The translations under genes were made by a program, and so were the position numbers. A stretch of DNA of 64,000 nucleotides, from the NCBI GenBank assembly GCA_036734085.1, contig DAIMZF010000001.1, forward strand, positions 1-64,000, written 5' to 3'. This document shows positions 41,664-49,716 of this stretch, piece after piece (positions within the stretch are counted from its first letter, which is position 1; each line of letters begins with the position of its first letter). The notes under the pieces were generated by a model, which worked only from the letters and a program-made list of their open reading frames with translations, had not been told where the DNA came from and searched no databases. Source of the DNA: J038 sp036734085 (GTDB lineage Bacteria; Chloroflexota; Anaerolineae; Aggregatilineales; Phototrophicaceae).

Positions 41664-41984
41664 ATGCAAAGAATTAAAAAAGGTGATACCGTCGTTGTTA
41701 TCGCGGGTAAGGACATCGGGCTTCAGGGTGAAGTAGTAGAAGTTCTCACACGCGAAAACCGGGTGGTGGTGAAGGGGGCGAATGCCCATGTGCGCCATCG
41801 CAAAGCCCGCCAGGTGGGCAACCAGCAAATCCCGGCGCAGATTGTGAAGTTTGACGCGCCGTTGCACATCTCGAATGTGATGGTGCTCGACCCCAAGACC
41901 AAGCAACCGACCCGTGTCGGTTTCAAGATCGAAAATGGCCGTAAAGTACGTTACGCTAAAAAAAGCGGCGCGATACTGGATTAA
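41664..41984 (+). CDS. rplX: 50S ribosomal protein L24
   Basis: 106 residues with the KOW motif near the N-terminus (KGDTVVVIAGKDIGLQGEVVEVL) and the RVGFKIENGRKVRYAKKSG end. An early-assembly protein at the tunnel exit. Confidence 0.96.
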   Translation: MQRIKKGDTVVVIAGKDIGLQGEVVEVLTRENRVVVKGANAHVRHRKARQVGNQQIPAQIVKFDAPLHISNVMVLDPKTKQPTRVGFKIENGRKVRYAKKSGAILD

Positions 41985-42003
41985 GTGACCGGAGCGAAAG
42001 AAC

Positions 42004-42549
42004 ATGGCAACACCAATTCTACAAAATCGCTACCGGGAAGAAGTTGTACCGGCACTGGTGGAACGCTTTAGCTACGCCAACCCGATGCAAGTACCCGGCA
42101 TCAGTAAAGTCGTGGTCAACATCGGCGTGGGCGAGGCGATTGACAACCCCAAGTCGTTAGATGGCGCGGTGGAAGACCTCCGCATCATCACCGGGCAACA
42201 ACCGATTGTGACGAAAGCCCGCAAGAGCATTGCGACGTTTAAACTACGCGAAGGCCGCGCCATTGGCGCGAAGGTAACGCTACGGGGCGAAAAGATGTGG
42301 GCTTTGCTAGACCGCCTCATCAACATCGCACTCCCGCGTATCCGCGACTTTCGCGGCATCCCTGCCAAGCTGGACGGGCGGGGCAACTATACGGTTGGCT
42401 TGCGTGAACAATTGGTCTTCCCGGAGATCGACTTTGACAAGATTGACAAGATTCGTGGCATGGAAATAACCATCGTCACAACAGCCAATACCGATGAAGA
42501 AGGCCGTGCCCTGCTAAAACTGCTCGGTATGCCTTTCCAAGATAATTAG
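42004..42549 (+). CDS. rplE: 50S ribosomal protein L5
   Basis: 181 residues. NPMQVPGISKVVVNIGVGEA, ITGQQPIVTKARKSIATFKLREG, LPRIRDFRGI and GMEITIVTTANTDEEGRALL are standard. It binds 5S rRNA. It is followed by the zinc-type S14 gene. Confidence 0.97.
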   Translation: MATPILQNRYREEVVPALVERFSYANPMQVPGISKVVVNIGVGEAIDNPKSLDGAVEDLRIITGQQPIVTKARKSIATFKLREGRAIGAKVTLRGEKMWALLDRLINIALPRIRDFRGIPAKLDGRGNYTVGLREQLVFPEIDFDKIDKIRGMEITIVTTANTDEEGRALLKLLGMPFQDN

Positions 42550-42559
42550 GGAGCGAGCG

Positions 42560-42742
42560 ATGGCAAAAAAAGCGATGCAGTACCGCGAAGAACGTCGTAA
42601 ATACGATGTGCGTGTACGCAACCGTTGTATGAAATGCGGGCGTCCACGCGGATATATTCGCCGGTTTGGCTTGTGCCGCATTTGCTTCCGTGAGATGGCG
42701 CTGAAGGGTGAAATCCCCGGCGTGGTGAAATCAAGCTGGTAG
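42560..42742 (+). CDS. rpsZ: 30S ribosomal protein S14, type Z
   Basis: 60 residues, the short zinc-binding (C+) form: C-x2-C in RCMKCGRP and C-x2-C in GLCRICFRE. Ends GVVKSSW. RBS GGGAG. Confidence 0.97.
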   Translation: MAKKAMQYREERRKYDVRVRNRCMKCGRPRGYIRRFGLCRICFREMALKGEIPGVVKSSW

Positions 42743-42751
42743 GGAGTGAGC

Positions 42752-43156
42752 ATGACAAGCGATCCGATTGCAGATATGCTAACGCGCGTGCGTAACGCGC
42801 TGATGGCAAAGCATCAAACGGTTGATGTGCCTTATTCTAAAATGAAGGCGGAAATCGCCCGTATTTTAAAAGAAGAAGGGTACATTGAGAGCTATACCGT
42901 CGGGGAAGAACAGCCCTTTGCGTTAATCCACATTACGCTGAAGTACTTCGGCGAGCGCCGGACACGTCGTCCGGTCATCACCAACATTCAGCGCATCAGC
43001 AAACCCGGGCGGCGCGTGTATCGTGGCCGTACAGATTTACCCCGGGTGCTAAGTGGCGCGGGCATTGCCATCCTCACAACGCCGAAAGGTGTGATGACGG
43101 CCCAGCAGGCACGGCGCGAGCGCGTAGGCGGCGAAGTGCTGTGCTACGTGTGGTAG
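42752..43156 (+). CDS. rpsH: 30S ribosomal protein S8
   Basis: 134 residues from ATGACAAGC, spaced from GGGAG; a GTG at 42746 would add two residues. DPIADMLTRVRNA and GIAILTTPKGVMTAQQARRERVGGEVLCYVW are typical. In E. coli it represses the spc operon. Confidence 0.97.
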   Translation: MTSDPIADMLTRVRNALMAKHQTVDVPYSKMKAEIARILKEEGYIESYTVGEEQPFALIHITLKYFGERRTRRPVITNIQRISKPGRRVYRGRTDLPRVLSGAGIAILTTPKGVMTAQQARRERVGGEVLCYVW

Positions 43157-43176
43157 TTTAGGGAGAAGGTGTTAGC

Positions 43177-43731
43177 ATGTCCCGTATTGGTAAAAAGCCG
43201 GTAACAATCCCGGCTAAGGTGGAAATTAAAATCGACGGCCAGGATGTGATAGTCAAAGGCCCCAAAGGTCAACTATCCCACACCGTTCACCCGGAAATCA
43301 GCGTAGAAATGGCTGATGGTCAGGTAAACGTCATCCGGCCTTCGGACGAACGTCGCCACCGTGCGCTACACGGCCTAACACGGGCGCTCATCGCCAATAT
43401 GGTGACAGGCGTCAGCGAAGGCTTCCGTCGCACGTTGGAAATTGAAGGTGTCGGTTATCAGGCAGATGTGCGTGGCAAAGACCTTGTGATGAAGCTCGGC
43501 TTCTCCCATGAGGTTGTCGTGCCGCCGCCGGACGATAACACGACGTTTGAAGTGCCTAAAGAAAGTCGTGGCCGCATGATTCATGTCGATGGTATCGACA
43601 AGCAGGTCGTCGGCCAAATCGCCGCTAACATTCGCGGTTGGCGTCCGCCGGAGCCTTATAAGGGCAAGGGCATTCGTTATAATGATGAGGTCATCCGCCG
43701 CAAGGCTGGTAAGGCCGCTAAATCTAAGTAA
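43177..43731 (+). CDS. rplF: 50S ribosomal protein L6
   Basis: 184 residues, two duplicated domains. SRIGKKPVTIP, GYQADVRGKDLVMKLGFSH and RPPEPYKGKGIRYNDEVIRRKAGKA near the C-terminus are standard. Confidence 0.97.
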   Translation: MSRIGKKPVTIPAKVEIKIDGQDVIVKGPKGQLSHTVHPEISVEMADGQVNVIRPSDERRHRALHGLTRALIANMVTGVSEGFRRTLEIEGVGYQADVRGKDLVMKLGFSHEVVVPPPDDNTTFEVPKESRGRMIHVDGIDKQVVGQIAANIRGWRPPEPYKGKGIRYNDEVIRRKAGKAAKSK

Positions 43732-43746
43732 GAGGGTGTTTGCAAC

Positions 43747-44121
43747 ATGGGTGATATTAAAGGTTCTATTAAAACAACTGCCCGCAAACGCCGCCAAACG
43801 CGCGTCAGAGGCCGTGTAAGCGGGACGGTAGAACGCCCCCGTTTAAGCGTCTTCCGCAGTCTGGATAACATCTTCGTACAGGTGATTGACGACATCGCGG
43901 GCAAGACGCTGGCCTCTGCTTCGACCATTGACCGTGAAGTGGCGGGGATGGTGCAGGGCAAGTCTAAAGTAGATGCGGCGCGTATTGTCGGCAAAGTGGC
44001 GGGGGAGCGTGCGGTGAAAGCCGGCGTGAAGACCGTCGTGTTTGACCGTGGCGGGTATCGGTATCACGGTCGTGTGGCCGCCTTAGCCGAAGGCGCCCGC
44101 GAAGCTGGTCTGGAGTTCTAA
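43747..44121 (+). CDS. rplR: 50S ribosomal protein L18
   Basis: 124 residues. RVRGRVSGTVERPRLSVFRSLDNIFVQVIDD and the end VVFDRGGYRYHGRVAALAEGAREAGLEF match the 5S-binding L18. The N-terminus is basic as usual. Confidence 0.97.
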   Translation: MGDIKGSIKTTARKRRQTRVRGRVSGTVERPRLSVFRSLDNIFVQVIDDIAGKTLASASTIDREVAGMVQGKSKVDAARIVGKVAGERAVKAGVKTVVFDRGGYRYHGRVAALAEGAREAGLEF

Positions 44122-44136
44122 GGGGTAATATGACAA

Positions 44137-44736
44137 ATGGCAGATAACCGCAGAGAACGTCGTGACCGGCGTGAAGAAGAACGCGAAGAATTTGACGAGC
44201 GCGTAGTAGACATTAAGCGCGTGGCGAAGGTGATTAAAGGCGGTCGGCGTTTCGCCTTCCGCACGGTCATCATCGTCGGCGACAACAAGGGGCAAATCGG
44301 CATTGGCGTAGGCAAAGCCCGCGCTGTGCCGGATAGCATCCGTAAAGCCGCAGAACGCGCCCGCCGCAACATGATTAACGTTGCGCTTTCCGGCTCGACC
44401 ATCCCGTTTGAAGTAACCGCCCGCTACGGCGGCGCGAAGGTCTTCCTGAAGCCTGCCGCGCCCGGTACGGGTGTTATCGCGGGTGGTGGTGTGCGTGCTG
44501 TGCTAGAGGCTGTCGGCATTAGCGACATCCTCACCAAGTCACAAGGTAGCCCGAACTTGCTTAACGTGACGATGGCAACCCTTAAGGCGCTGGAACAACT
44601 GCGTAGCCCGCAGGAAATCGCCGCGATGCGTGGCAAGCCCGTAGAAGAAGTAATGCCTTTCTGGCAACGCCAGAAGAAGCGGGACGGCCTGAAGCTAGAG
44701 GTGGAAACACCCGCGCAGGAGGCCAATGATGAGTAA
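44137..44736 (+). CDS. rpsE: 30S ribosomal protein S5
   Basis: 199 residues. A long charged N-terminal arm (RRERRDRREEEREEFDE) precedes the double-stranded-RNA-binding-like domain (VVDIKRVAKVIKGGRRFAFRTVIIVGD) and the GTGVIAGGGVRAVLE loop. It overlaps rpmD by eight bases. Confidence 0.97.
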   Translation: MADNRRERRDRREEEREEFDERVVDIKRVAKVIKGGRRFAFRTVIIVGDNKGQIGIGVGKARAVPDSIRKAAERARRNMINVALSGSTIPFEVTARYGGAKVFLKPAAPGTGVIAGGGVRAVLEAVGISDILTKSQGSPNLLNVTMATLKALEQLRSPQEIAAMRGKPVEEVMPFWQRQKKRDGLKLEVETPAQEANDE

Positions 44737-44926
44737 TGCAGAACGCACAATCCGCGTGACGTTGGTCAAAAGCCCCATTGGTTATACCCAAGACCAACGC
44801 CGCACCGTAAAAGCACTCGGCTTGAATAAGATGAACGCCAGCCGCGTGCATAAAGAAACACCTCAAATTCGCGGGATGGTGAACAAAGTTATTCACCTCC
44901 TGCAAGTTGAGGAAGTGGACGAATAG
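44729..44926 (+). CDS. rpmD: 50S ribosomal protein L30
   Basis: 65 residues from the second of two adjacent ATGs (44726 is the alternative). RVTLVKSPIGYTQDQRRTVKALGL and QIRGMVNKVIHLLQVEE. RBS GGAGG lies inside rpsE. Confidence 0.95.
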   Translation: MSNAERTIRVTLVKSPIGYTQDQRRTVKALGLNKMNASRVHKETPQIRGMVNKVIHLLQVEEVDE

Positions 44927-44936
44927 GGAAAACACC

Positions 44937-45461
44937 ATGAAATTACATGACCTTAAGCCCGATCCCGGGTCGAAGAAAAAGCGCACCCGTGCTGGTCGTG
45001 GTATCTCTGCTGGTAAGGGTAAAACCGCCGGGCGTGGTACCAAAGGACAAGGGGCGCGCTCTGGTGGTGGCAAAGGCCCGTACTTTGAAGGTGGTCAGCT
45101 TCCTCTGGTGCGGCGTCTGCCTTTTAAGCGCGGTTTTACCAACATCTTCCGCATTGAATACCAAGAGGTTAACCTCGAGTATTTAGAAGAACGCTTTGAA
45201 GCGGGTGCGGAAGTAACACCGGAGGCCTTAAAAGCCGTCAACCTCATCCGCGATGCGGATAAGCCGGTGGTTATCCTGGGGCGTGGCGAACTGACCAAAA
45301 AGCTCAACGTCAGCGCCCACCGCTTTACCAAAAACGCGCAGGAAGCCATCACCAAAGCGGGCGGCACAACCGATGTGATCGCACTTGTCGTGACCGGCGC
45401 CCGTGCGACTGTCAAGAAGCTACGGAAAGAAGACTTAGCCAAATTGCAAAATGAAGGCTAA
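44937..45461 (+). CDS. rplO: 50S ribosomal protein L15
   Basis: 174 residues from ATGAAATTACATGACC. LHDLKPDPGSKKKRTRAGRGISAGKGKTAGRGTKGQ is the characteristic glycine/lysine-rich N-terminal extension, with the globular part after about 75. The start at 44907 is rejected because it lies inside rpmD. Confidence 0.96.
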   Translation: MKLHDLKPDPGSKKKRTRAGRGISAGKGKTAGRGTKGQGARSGGGKGPYFEGGQLPLVRRLPFKRGFTNIFRIEYQEVNLEYLEERFEAGAEVTPEALKAVNLIRDADKPVVILGRGELTKKLNVSAHRFTKNAQEAITKAGGTTDVIALVVTGARATVKKLRKEDLAKLQNEG

Positions 45462-45476
45462 GGCACAACCATGATG

Positions 45477-45504
45477 AGGCCGGTAGGTGTGTCACCTCCG
45501 GCCT
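45477..45504 (+). other. Hairpin between rplO and secY
   Basis: AGGCCGG-T-AGGTG pairs with CACCTCCGGCCT around a three-base loop (one bulged base). No T tract follows, so it is a processing or stability element rather than a terminator. Confidence 0.45.
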
Positions 45505-45537
45505 ATGCCTTGCAGTAACATATAGAGGAAATATCCC

Positions 45538-46881
45538 ATGATTCAGGCTTTAAGGAATGCGTTCCGCTTGCCGGATTTGCGGAACAAACTGCTGATTACC
45601 GGCCTTATTCTGGTGATTTACCAGTTTGCCGCGCATGTTCCCGTCGTCGGTGTTAACCGTCAGGCGCTGGAAACATTGCTAGACCCTACGGCGGCAGGTG
45701 GCAACCTTGTTAATGTGCTGAACCTGCTCTCTGGTGGGGCGGTGGCGAACTTCAGCATCCTTGCGAATGGCGTTTATCCTTACATTACCGCCTCCATTAT
45801 CTTCCAGTTGCTCGTACCCATCATCCCACGCCTACAGCAAATCCAGCGTGAACCGGGCGGCCAGGAGAAGATTCAGCGTTACACTTACTACCTGACTATC
45901 CCGATGGCGGTTTTGCAGGCGTTTGGTCAAATCCAGATATTCAACGCACTGCTGTTGACCAATGACCCCACCGGAGCAAACTTAGAGATTATTCCAAACT
46001 TCGGCTCTGATATTTTGCTGACAGTCAGCGTGTTGGTGACGATGACGGCAGGCACGATGTTTGCGGTGTGGCTGGGTGAGCTTATCACCGAGCAGGGCAT
46101 CGGCAACGGTATCTCGATCATCATTTTCGCGGGTATCGTCGCGGAAGCACCCAACAACCTGGTCAACCTTGTGACATCGTCCTTGCGCCCAGTTTATGAC
46201 GTTATCCTGTTTGTGGTCATCACACTGGTCAGCATTGTGACGATTATCTACATTCAAGAAGGCGTGCGGCGCATCCCGGTGCAGTACGGTAAGCGTGTGC
46301 GTGGTCGCAAGCAATACGGCGGCACCAGCACACACATCCCGCTACGGGTGAACCCGGTGGGTATGATCCCGCTTATCTTCTCGCAGGCTGTGGTCACTTT
46401 CCCGGCGGTATTTGTCGCCTTCTTCCCGGACGGCCCGTTCCGGCGAAGTGTGACCGAATCGTTCGGTAATCAACAGGGGTTAACCTACTGGTTAACGTTT
46501 TTTATCCTGACGGTGGCGTTTACCTTCTTCTACTCCGAAGTGATGATTGGTAACCAGAACCTGGCGGATTCGCTCCAACGGCAAGGCGGGTTTATTCCGG
46601 GCATTCGTCCGGGCAAGCGCACACAGGATTACATCATCCGTGTGACACGCCGTATTACGCTGGTGGGTGCGGTCTTCCTGGGTATCATCGCGGTTGTACC
46701 GGGTATTGTGGATTGGATAAACGGTATCATCTTTCCGGGTGAGGCTGTATCCAGTACGCTCAACGCGGCGACTGTTTTAACGGGCGCGGGTCTTATCATC
46801 GTGGTGGGTGTGGTGATTGACTTCATGCGTCAGCTTGAAGCCCAATTGGTCATGCGTAACTACGAAGGCTTTATGCGCTAA
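45538..46881 (+). CDS. secY: Preprotein translocase subunit SecY
   Basis: 447 residues, ten membrane helices. The N-terminal part includes RNKLLITGLILVIYQFAAHVPVVGV, the plug region and Pro-rich loops; TSTHIPLRVNPVGMIPLIFSQ and GFIPGIRPGKRTQDYI are SecY signatures. It is in the usual place after rplO, 76 bases downstream, with a GAGGAA site. Confidence 0.98.
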   Translation: MIQALRNAFRLPDLRNKLLITGLILVIYQFAAHVPVVGVNRQALETLLDPTAAGGNLVNVLNLLSGGAVANFSILANGVYPYITASIIFQLLVPIIPRLQQIQREPGGQEKIQRYTYYLTIPMAVLQAFGQIQIFNALLLTNDPTGANLEIIPNFGSDILLTVSVLVTMTAGTMFAVWLGELITEQGIGNGISIIIFAGIVAEAPNNLVNLVTSSLRPVYDVILFVVITLVSIVTIIYIQEGVRRIPVQYGKRVRGRKQYGGTSTHIPLRVNPVGMIPLIFSQAVVTFPAVFVAFFPDGPFRRSVTESFGNQQGLTYWLTFFILTVAFTFFYSEVMIGNQNLADSLQRQGGFIPGIRPGKRTQDYIIRVTRRITLVGAVFLGIIAVVPGIVDWINGIIFPGEAVSSTLNAATVLTGAGLIIVVGVVIDFMRQLEAQLVMRNYEGFMR

Positions 46882-46958
46882 GCGTTTAATAACTGGTGCG
46901 GGGGATGCGCGGCAAAAAAGCGTATGCTCCGCATGTTTATTCTGTTAGGAGTAATGTT

Positions 46959-47669
46959 ATGGGTCTGTATGTCATCATTATGGGTGTGCAAGGTGCTGGC
47001 AAAGGCACACAAGCCGCCTACCTTCAAGCTGAGTACAGCATCCCGCAGGTTTCGACAGGTGATTTATTCCGTGCAATGAAGACCCGGCAGGATGAACTCG
47101 CCAAACGAGTACAAGACCTGATGAATCAAGGGTTGCTCATTCCGGATGACATCACCAATGAAGTATTGCAAGACCGTCTGGAGCAACCTGACGCGCAGAA
47201 CGGCGCCATCTTAGATGGCTACCCGCGCAATATCGCCCAGGCAGAATGGCTCGAAGCCTATCTCAACGGGCGTGGGGAAAAGTTGGGGGTTGTGCTGTTG
47301 TTAGAGCTAGACGCTTACGAAGCCTTTAAACGGGCATTTGGCCGCGTGAAGTCATCCGCAACAGGGGAAACCTACAACATCTATTCGCACAATGACGGCC
47401 TGACGTGGGAAACGGTTGATCATCCTGGTGGGGAGTATCCGCCACGCCTGGAAGTAACCGATACCCGCACGGGCGAAAAGCTCATTCGTCGTTCCGATGA
47501 TGAAGCGGTAAGCGTCATCAAGCGCATTGATTTGTTTCGTGCGGAGACTGAGCCACTTGTACAATACTACCGCGAAAAAGGCTTACTGGTCAGTATTAAT
47601 GCCGAACAGCCGATTAACACGGTAAGTATAGCCATCAAGGACGCGATAGACCGCGTTGTGGGTGCTTAA
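46959..47669 (+). CDS. adk: Adenylate kinase, long-LID form
   Basis: 236 residues from ATGGGTCTG; longer frames upstream are not supported. P-loop GVQGAGKGTQ (9-18), R38 in GDLFRA, R90 in DGYPRN and RRSDDEAVSVIKR (177-189) carry the phosphate-binding arginines. The LID (about 127-178) is about 50 residues, longer than usual, and lacks the four zinc cysteines; it has TGETYNIYSHND and GEYPPRLEVTD. Placement after secY is standard. Confidence 0.93.
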   Translation: MGLYVIIMGVQGAGKGTQAAYLQAEYSIPQVSTGDLFRAMKTRQDELAKRVQDLMNQGLLIPDDITNEVLQDRLEQPDAQNGAILDGYPRNIAQAEWLEAYLNGRGEKLGVVLLLELDAYEAFKRAFGRVKSSATGETYNIYSHNDGLTWETVDHPGGEYPPRLEVTDTRTGEKLIRRSDDEAVSVIKRIDLFRAETEPLVQYYREKGLLVSINAEQPINTVSIAIKDAIDRVVGA

Positions 47670-47671
47670 CG

Positions 47672-48463
47672 GTGGAAAAGATACCCGTCAAGACGCCGGA
47701 TGAAATCGCTATCATGCGAGAAGCAGGCCGCATTGTTGCTCAAGCCCATGAGCAGATGCGGCAGGCAATCCGTCCGGGCGTGAGTACGTGGGAGCTAGAC
47801 CAAATCGCGGAGGCAGTTCTGCGTGACCATGACGCGATTCCGGCATTCTTAAACTACCCTAAACAAAAAGCGCCGAACTTCCCGGCGACCATCACGGCCA
47901 GCATCAATAGTGAAGTCGTGCATGGGATACCGAGTAAAACGCGCATTTTGAACGAAGGCGACATCATCAGTCTGGATGTCGGCTGTTACTATCAGGGCTT
48001 TGTGGGGGATGCGGCGCAGACATGGCCGGTGGGCGAAGTTAAACCGGCGGTGCAACGGTTGATTGATGTCACGCGGGAGACATTGTTCGCCGCGATTGAA
48101 CAGGCACGGCAGGGCAATCGGGTGAGTGACATCGCCCGGGCGACCCAAGCCTACGCCGCCAAGCATGGCTACAGTGTGGCGCTGGAATATACCGGGCATG
48201 GGGTTGGCCGCAAGATGCACGAGCCGCCCGCCGTGCCTAACTGGTGGCCGCGTCGGCCTAACCACCAGCAACGCCAGACGGATGCAGTGCTACAGCCCGG
48301 CATGACATTGGCGATTGAGCCAATGGTGATTGCTGGCCGTAACGATTTGATTGAGCTTGATGATCAATGGACGGTTGTCACGCGGGATAAATCGCTTTCT
48401 GCTCACTGGGAGCATAGTATCGCGGTTACGGCGGGCGACCCCGTTATCCTGACGTTGCCATAA
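47672..48463 (+). CDS. map: Methionine aminopeptidase, type I
   Basis: 263 residues from a GTG start, two bases after the adk stop. Metal ligands are present: Asp in SLDVGC, Asp in VGDAAQT, His in GHGVGRKMHE, Glu in AIEPMVI and Glu in HWEHSIAV. A slightly long loop (WWPRRPNHQQRQTDAV) lies before the last metal segment. It removes N-terminal Met. Downstream is the repeat element where infA is normally found. Confidence 0.96.
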   Translation: MEKIPVKTPDEIAIMREAGRIVAQAHEQMRQAIRPGVSTWELDQIAEAVLRDHDAIPAFLNYPKQKAPNFPATITASINSEVVHGIPSKTRILNEGDIISLDVGCYYQGFVGDAAQTWPVGEVKPAVQRLIDVTRETLFAAIEQARQGNRVSDIARATQAYAAKHGYSVALEYTGHGVGRKMHEPPAVPNWWPRRPNHQQRQTDAVLQPGMTLAIEPMVIAGRNDLIELDDQWTVVTRDKSLSAHWEHSIAVTAGDPVILTLP

Positions 48464-48469
48464 ATCCGA

Positions 48470-48557
48470 AGTACAAAGCGACGAGTGCAGAGTAACCAGT
48501 AAAAAGTAACCCACATCTGCTCTTTACTTGTTACTTTGCACGCCTTACTTTAAATAA
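48470..48557. repeat. Heptamer-repeat inverted-repeat element between map and rpmJ
   Basis: Left arm is six 7-mers in register (48470-48511): AGTACAA, AGCGACG, AGTGCAG, AGTAACC, AGTAAAA, AGTAACC. The right arm (48520-48557) holds the same motif in inverted orientation (e.g. AGTAAAG, AGTAACA). 48485-48506 and 48520-48541 form a 22-bp imperfect stem with a 13-base loop. It resembles short-tandem-repeat hairpins known from some bacteria; no coding potential is seen. Confidence 0.7.
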
Positions 48558-48562
48558 ATCGG

Positions 48563-48597
48563 TTGTAGACATCAAAATCACAGTATGATATGATAAT
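48563..48597 (+). promoter_or_regulatory. Possible promoter of the rpmJ-rpsM run
   Basis: TTGTAG (48563-48568) followed by overlapping -10-like hexamers TATGAT (48584-48589, 48589-48594) and GATAAT (48592-48597). Spacings are not ideal, so this is tentative. It lies between the repeat element and rpmJ. Confidence 0.3.
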
Positions 48598-48634
48598 CGT
48601 TCCGTGTAACAAATAGACCAGAGGGCGTTCAGAT

Positions 48635-48748
48635 ATGAAAGTTTCAACATCCATCAAGCGCCGCTGTCCCAAGTGCCGTGTAATTAAACGTCATGGTCGA
48701 GTGATGATTATTTGCACGAACCCGAAACACAAACAGCGGCAGGGTTAA
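48635..48748 (+). CDS. rpmJ: 50S ribosomal protein L36
   Basis: 37 residues, in the zinc-binding form: C11, C14, C27 and H32 (C-x2-C-x12-C-x4-H). MKVSTSIKRRCPKCRVIKR is the typical start. It is too short for common ORF cut-offs but unmistakable. It follows GAGGGCG. In many genomes infA precedes it; here there is none. Confidence 0.95.
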   Translation: MKVSTSIKRRCPKCRVIKRHGRVMIICTNPKHKQRQG

Positions 48749-48767
48749 TACGTAGGAGAATTATCGC

Positions 48768-49154
48768 ATGGCACGTATCGAAGGTGTAGACCTGCCACGG
48801 AATAAGCGCGTTGTTATCGCGCTGACGTACATTTATGGCATAGGGCGCACAACCAGTGAAAAAGTGCTGGCCCAAACCGGAATCGACGAGAGCATCCGTG
48901 TGCAGGATTTGACCGAAGACCAAATGCAAACGTTGCGTGAGGCCATCGCGCCTATCACAACAGAAGGTGACTTGCGTCGTCTGATTCAAGGCAACATCAA
49001 GCGTTTGGTTGATATTGGCACTTATCGGGGGTTGCGCCACCGCCGCAGTTTACCGGTGCGCGGCCAACGGACACGTACAAACGCACGGACTAAACGAGGC
49101 CCCAAGAAGACGGTGCCGGGTCGTGGTCGTCGGCGTGGTGCAGGTAAGAAATAA
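48768..49154 (+). CDS. rpsM: 30S ribosomal protein S13
   Basis: 128 residues. ARIEGVDLPRNKRVVIALTYIYGIGRTTSEKVL and RGLRHRRSLPVRGQRTRTNARTRKG-like text near the end. It bridges the subunits and contacts the P site. RBS TAGGAG. Confidence 0.97.
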   Translation: MARIEGVDLPRNKRVVIALTYIYGIGRTTSEKVLAQTGIDESIRVQDLTEDQMQTLREAIAPITTEGDLRRLIQGNIKRLVDIGTYRGLRHRRSLPVRGQRTRTNARTKRGPKKTVPGRGRRRGAGKK

Positions 49155-49278
49155 CCCCACAAGCTGGCTCTTGGGCTTAGCTTGTGCCGGTCAGAGGTCG
49201 AACTTTATCGCATTTGGCAAGTGGCGCCCTGCATAATTTGTTGGCAGGGCGCGTATTGACGTAAAGCGGAGTGATTGC
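49155..49278 (+). other. rpsM-rpsK spacer with two hairpins
   Basis: 124 bases, unusually long for this run. A stem CACAAGCT/AGCTTGTG (49158-49186) and a perfect 9-bp stem GCGCCCTGC/GCAGGGCGC (49224-49252, 11-base loop) are present, the second about 26 bases before rpsK. Neither has a T tract. They may be RNA regulatory or processing sites. Confidence 0.45.
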
Positions 49279-49677
49279 ATGGCAAAAGTGAGAAAAGGCG
49301 GACGCCGTGCCGCCAAGAAAGTCGTAAAGAATATCCCTTACGGGCAGGCGCACATTTACGCCACCTTTAACAATACCATTGTCTCCATGACCGACCAATC
49401 CGGCAATGTGGTGTCTTGGTCTAGCGCCGGTACAAGTGGGTTTAAGGGGAGCCGCAAAAGCACCCCCTATGCCGCCCGTATCGCCGCCCAAACCGCCGCA
49501 GAAACCGCGCAAACGCACGGCATGAAGGAAGTAGATGTATTTGTTAAAGGGCCGGGGCCGGGTCGTGAAAACGCTATCCGCGCCATTCAAGCTAGTGGGC
49601 TGAAGGTACGTTCCATCAGCGACGTGACGCCCATCCCGCACAACGGTGTACGCCCGCCTAAAAAGCGCCGCGTTTAG
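49279..49677 (+). CDS. rpsK: 30S ribosomal protein S11
   Basis: 132 residues. ATFNNTIVSMTDQSGNVVSWSSAG and KGPGPGRENAIRAIQASGLKVRSISDVTPIPHNG-type end. Standard. In most bacteria rpsD follows; here rpoA does. Confidence 0.98.
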   Translation: MAKVRKGGRRAAKKVVKNIPYGQAHIYATFNNTIVSMTDQSGNVVSWSSAGTSGFKGSRKSTPYAARIAAQTAAETAQTHGMKEVDVFVKGPGPGRENAIRAIQASGLKVRSISDVTPIPHNGVRPPKKRRV

Positions 49678-49716
49678 TTATCGTGCATAGGCGATTGAGC
49701 AAAGAGGAGCTTGAAA

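Noticed and set aside
48464..48634. infA gene or rho-independent terminator in the map-rpmJ spacer
   Set aside because: No IF-1-like frame is present, and the hairpin arms are heptamer repeats without a T run, so they were called a repeat element.
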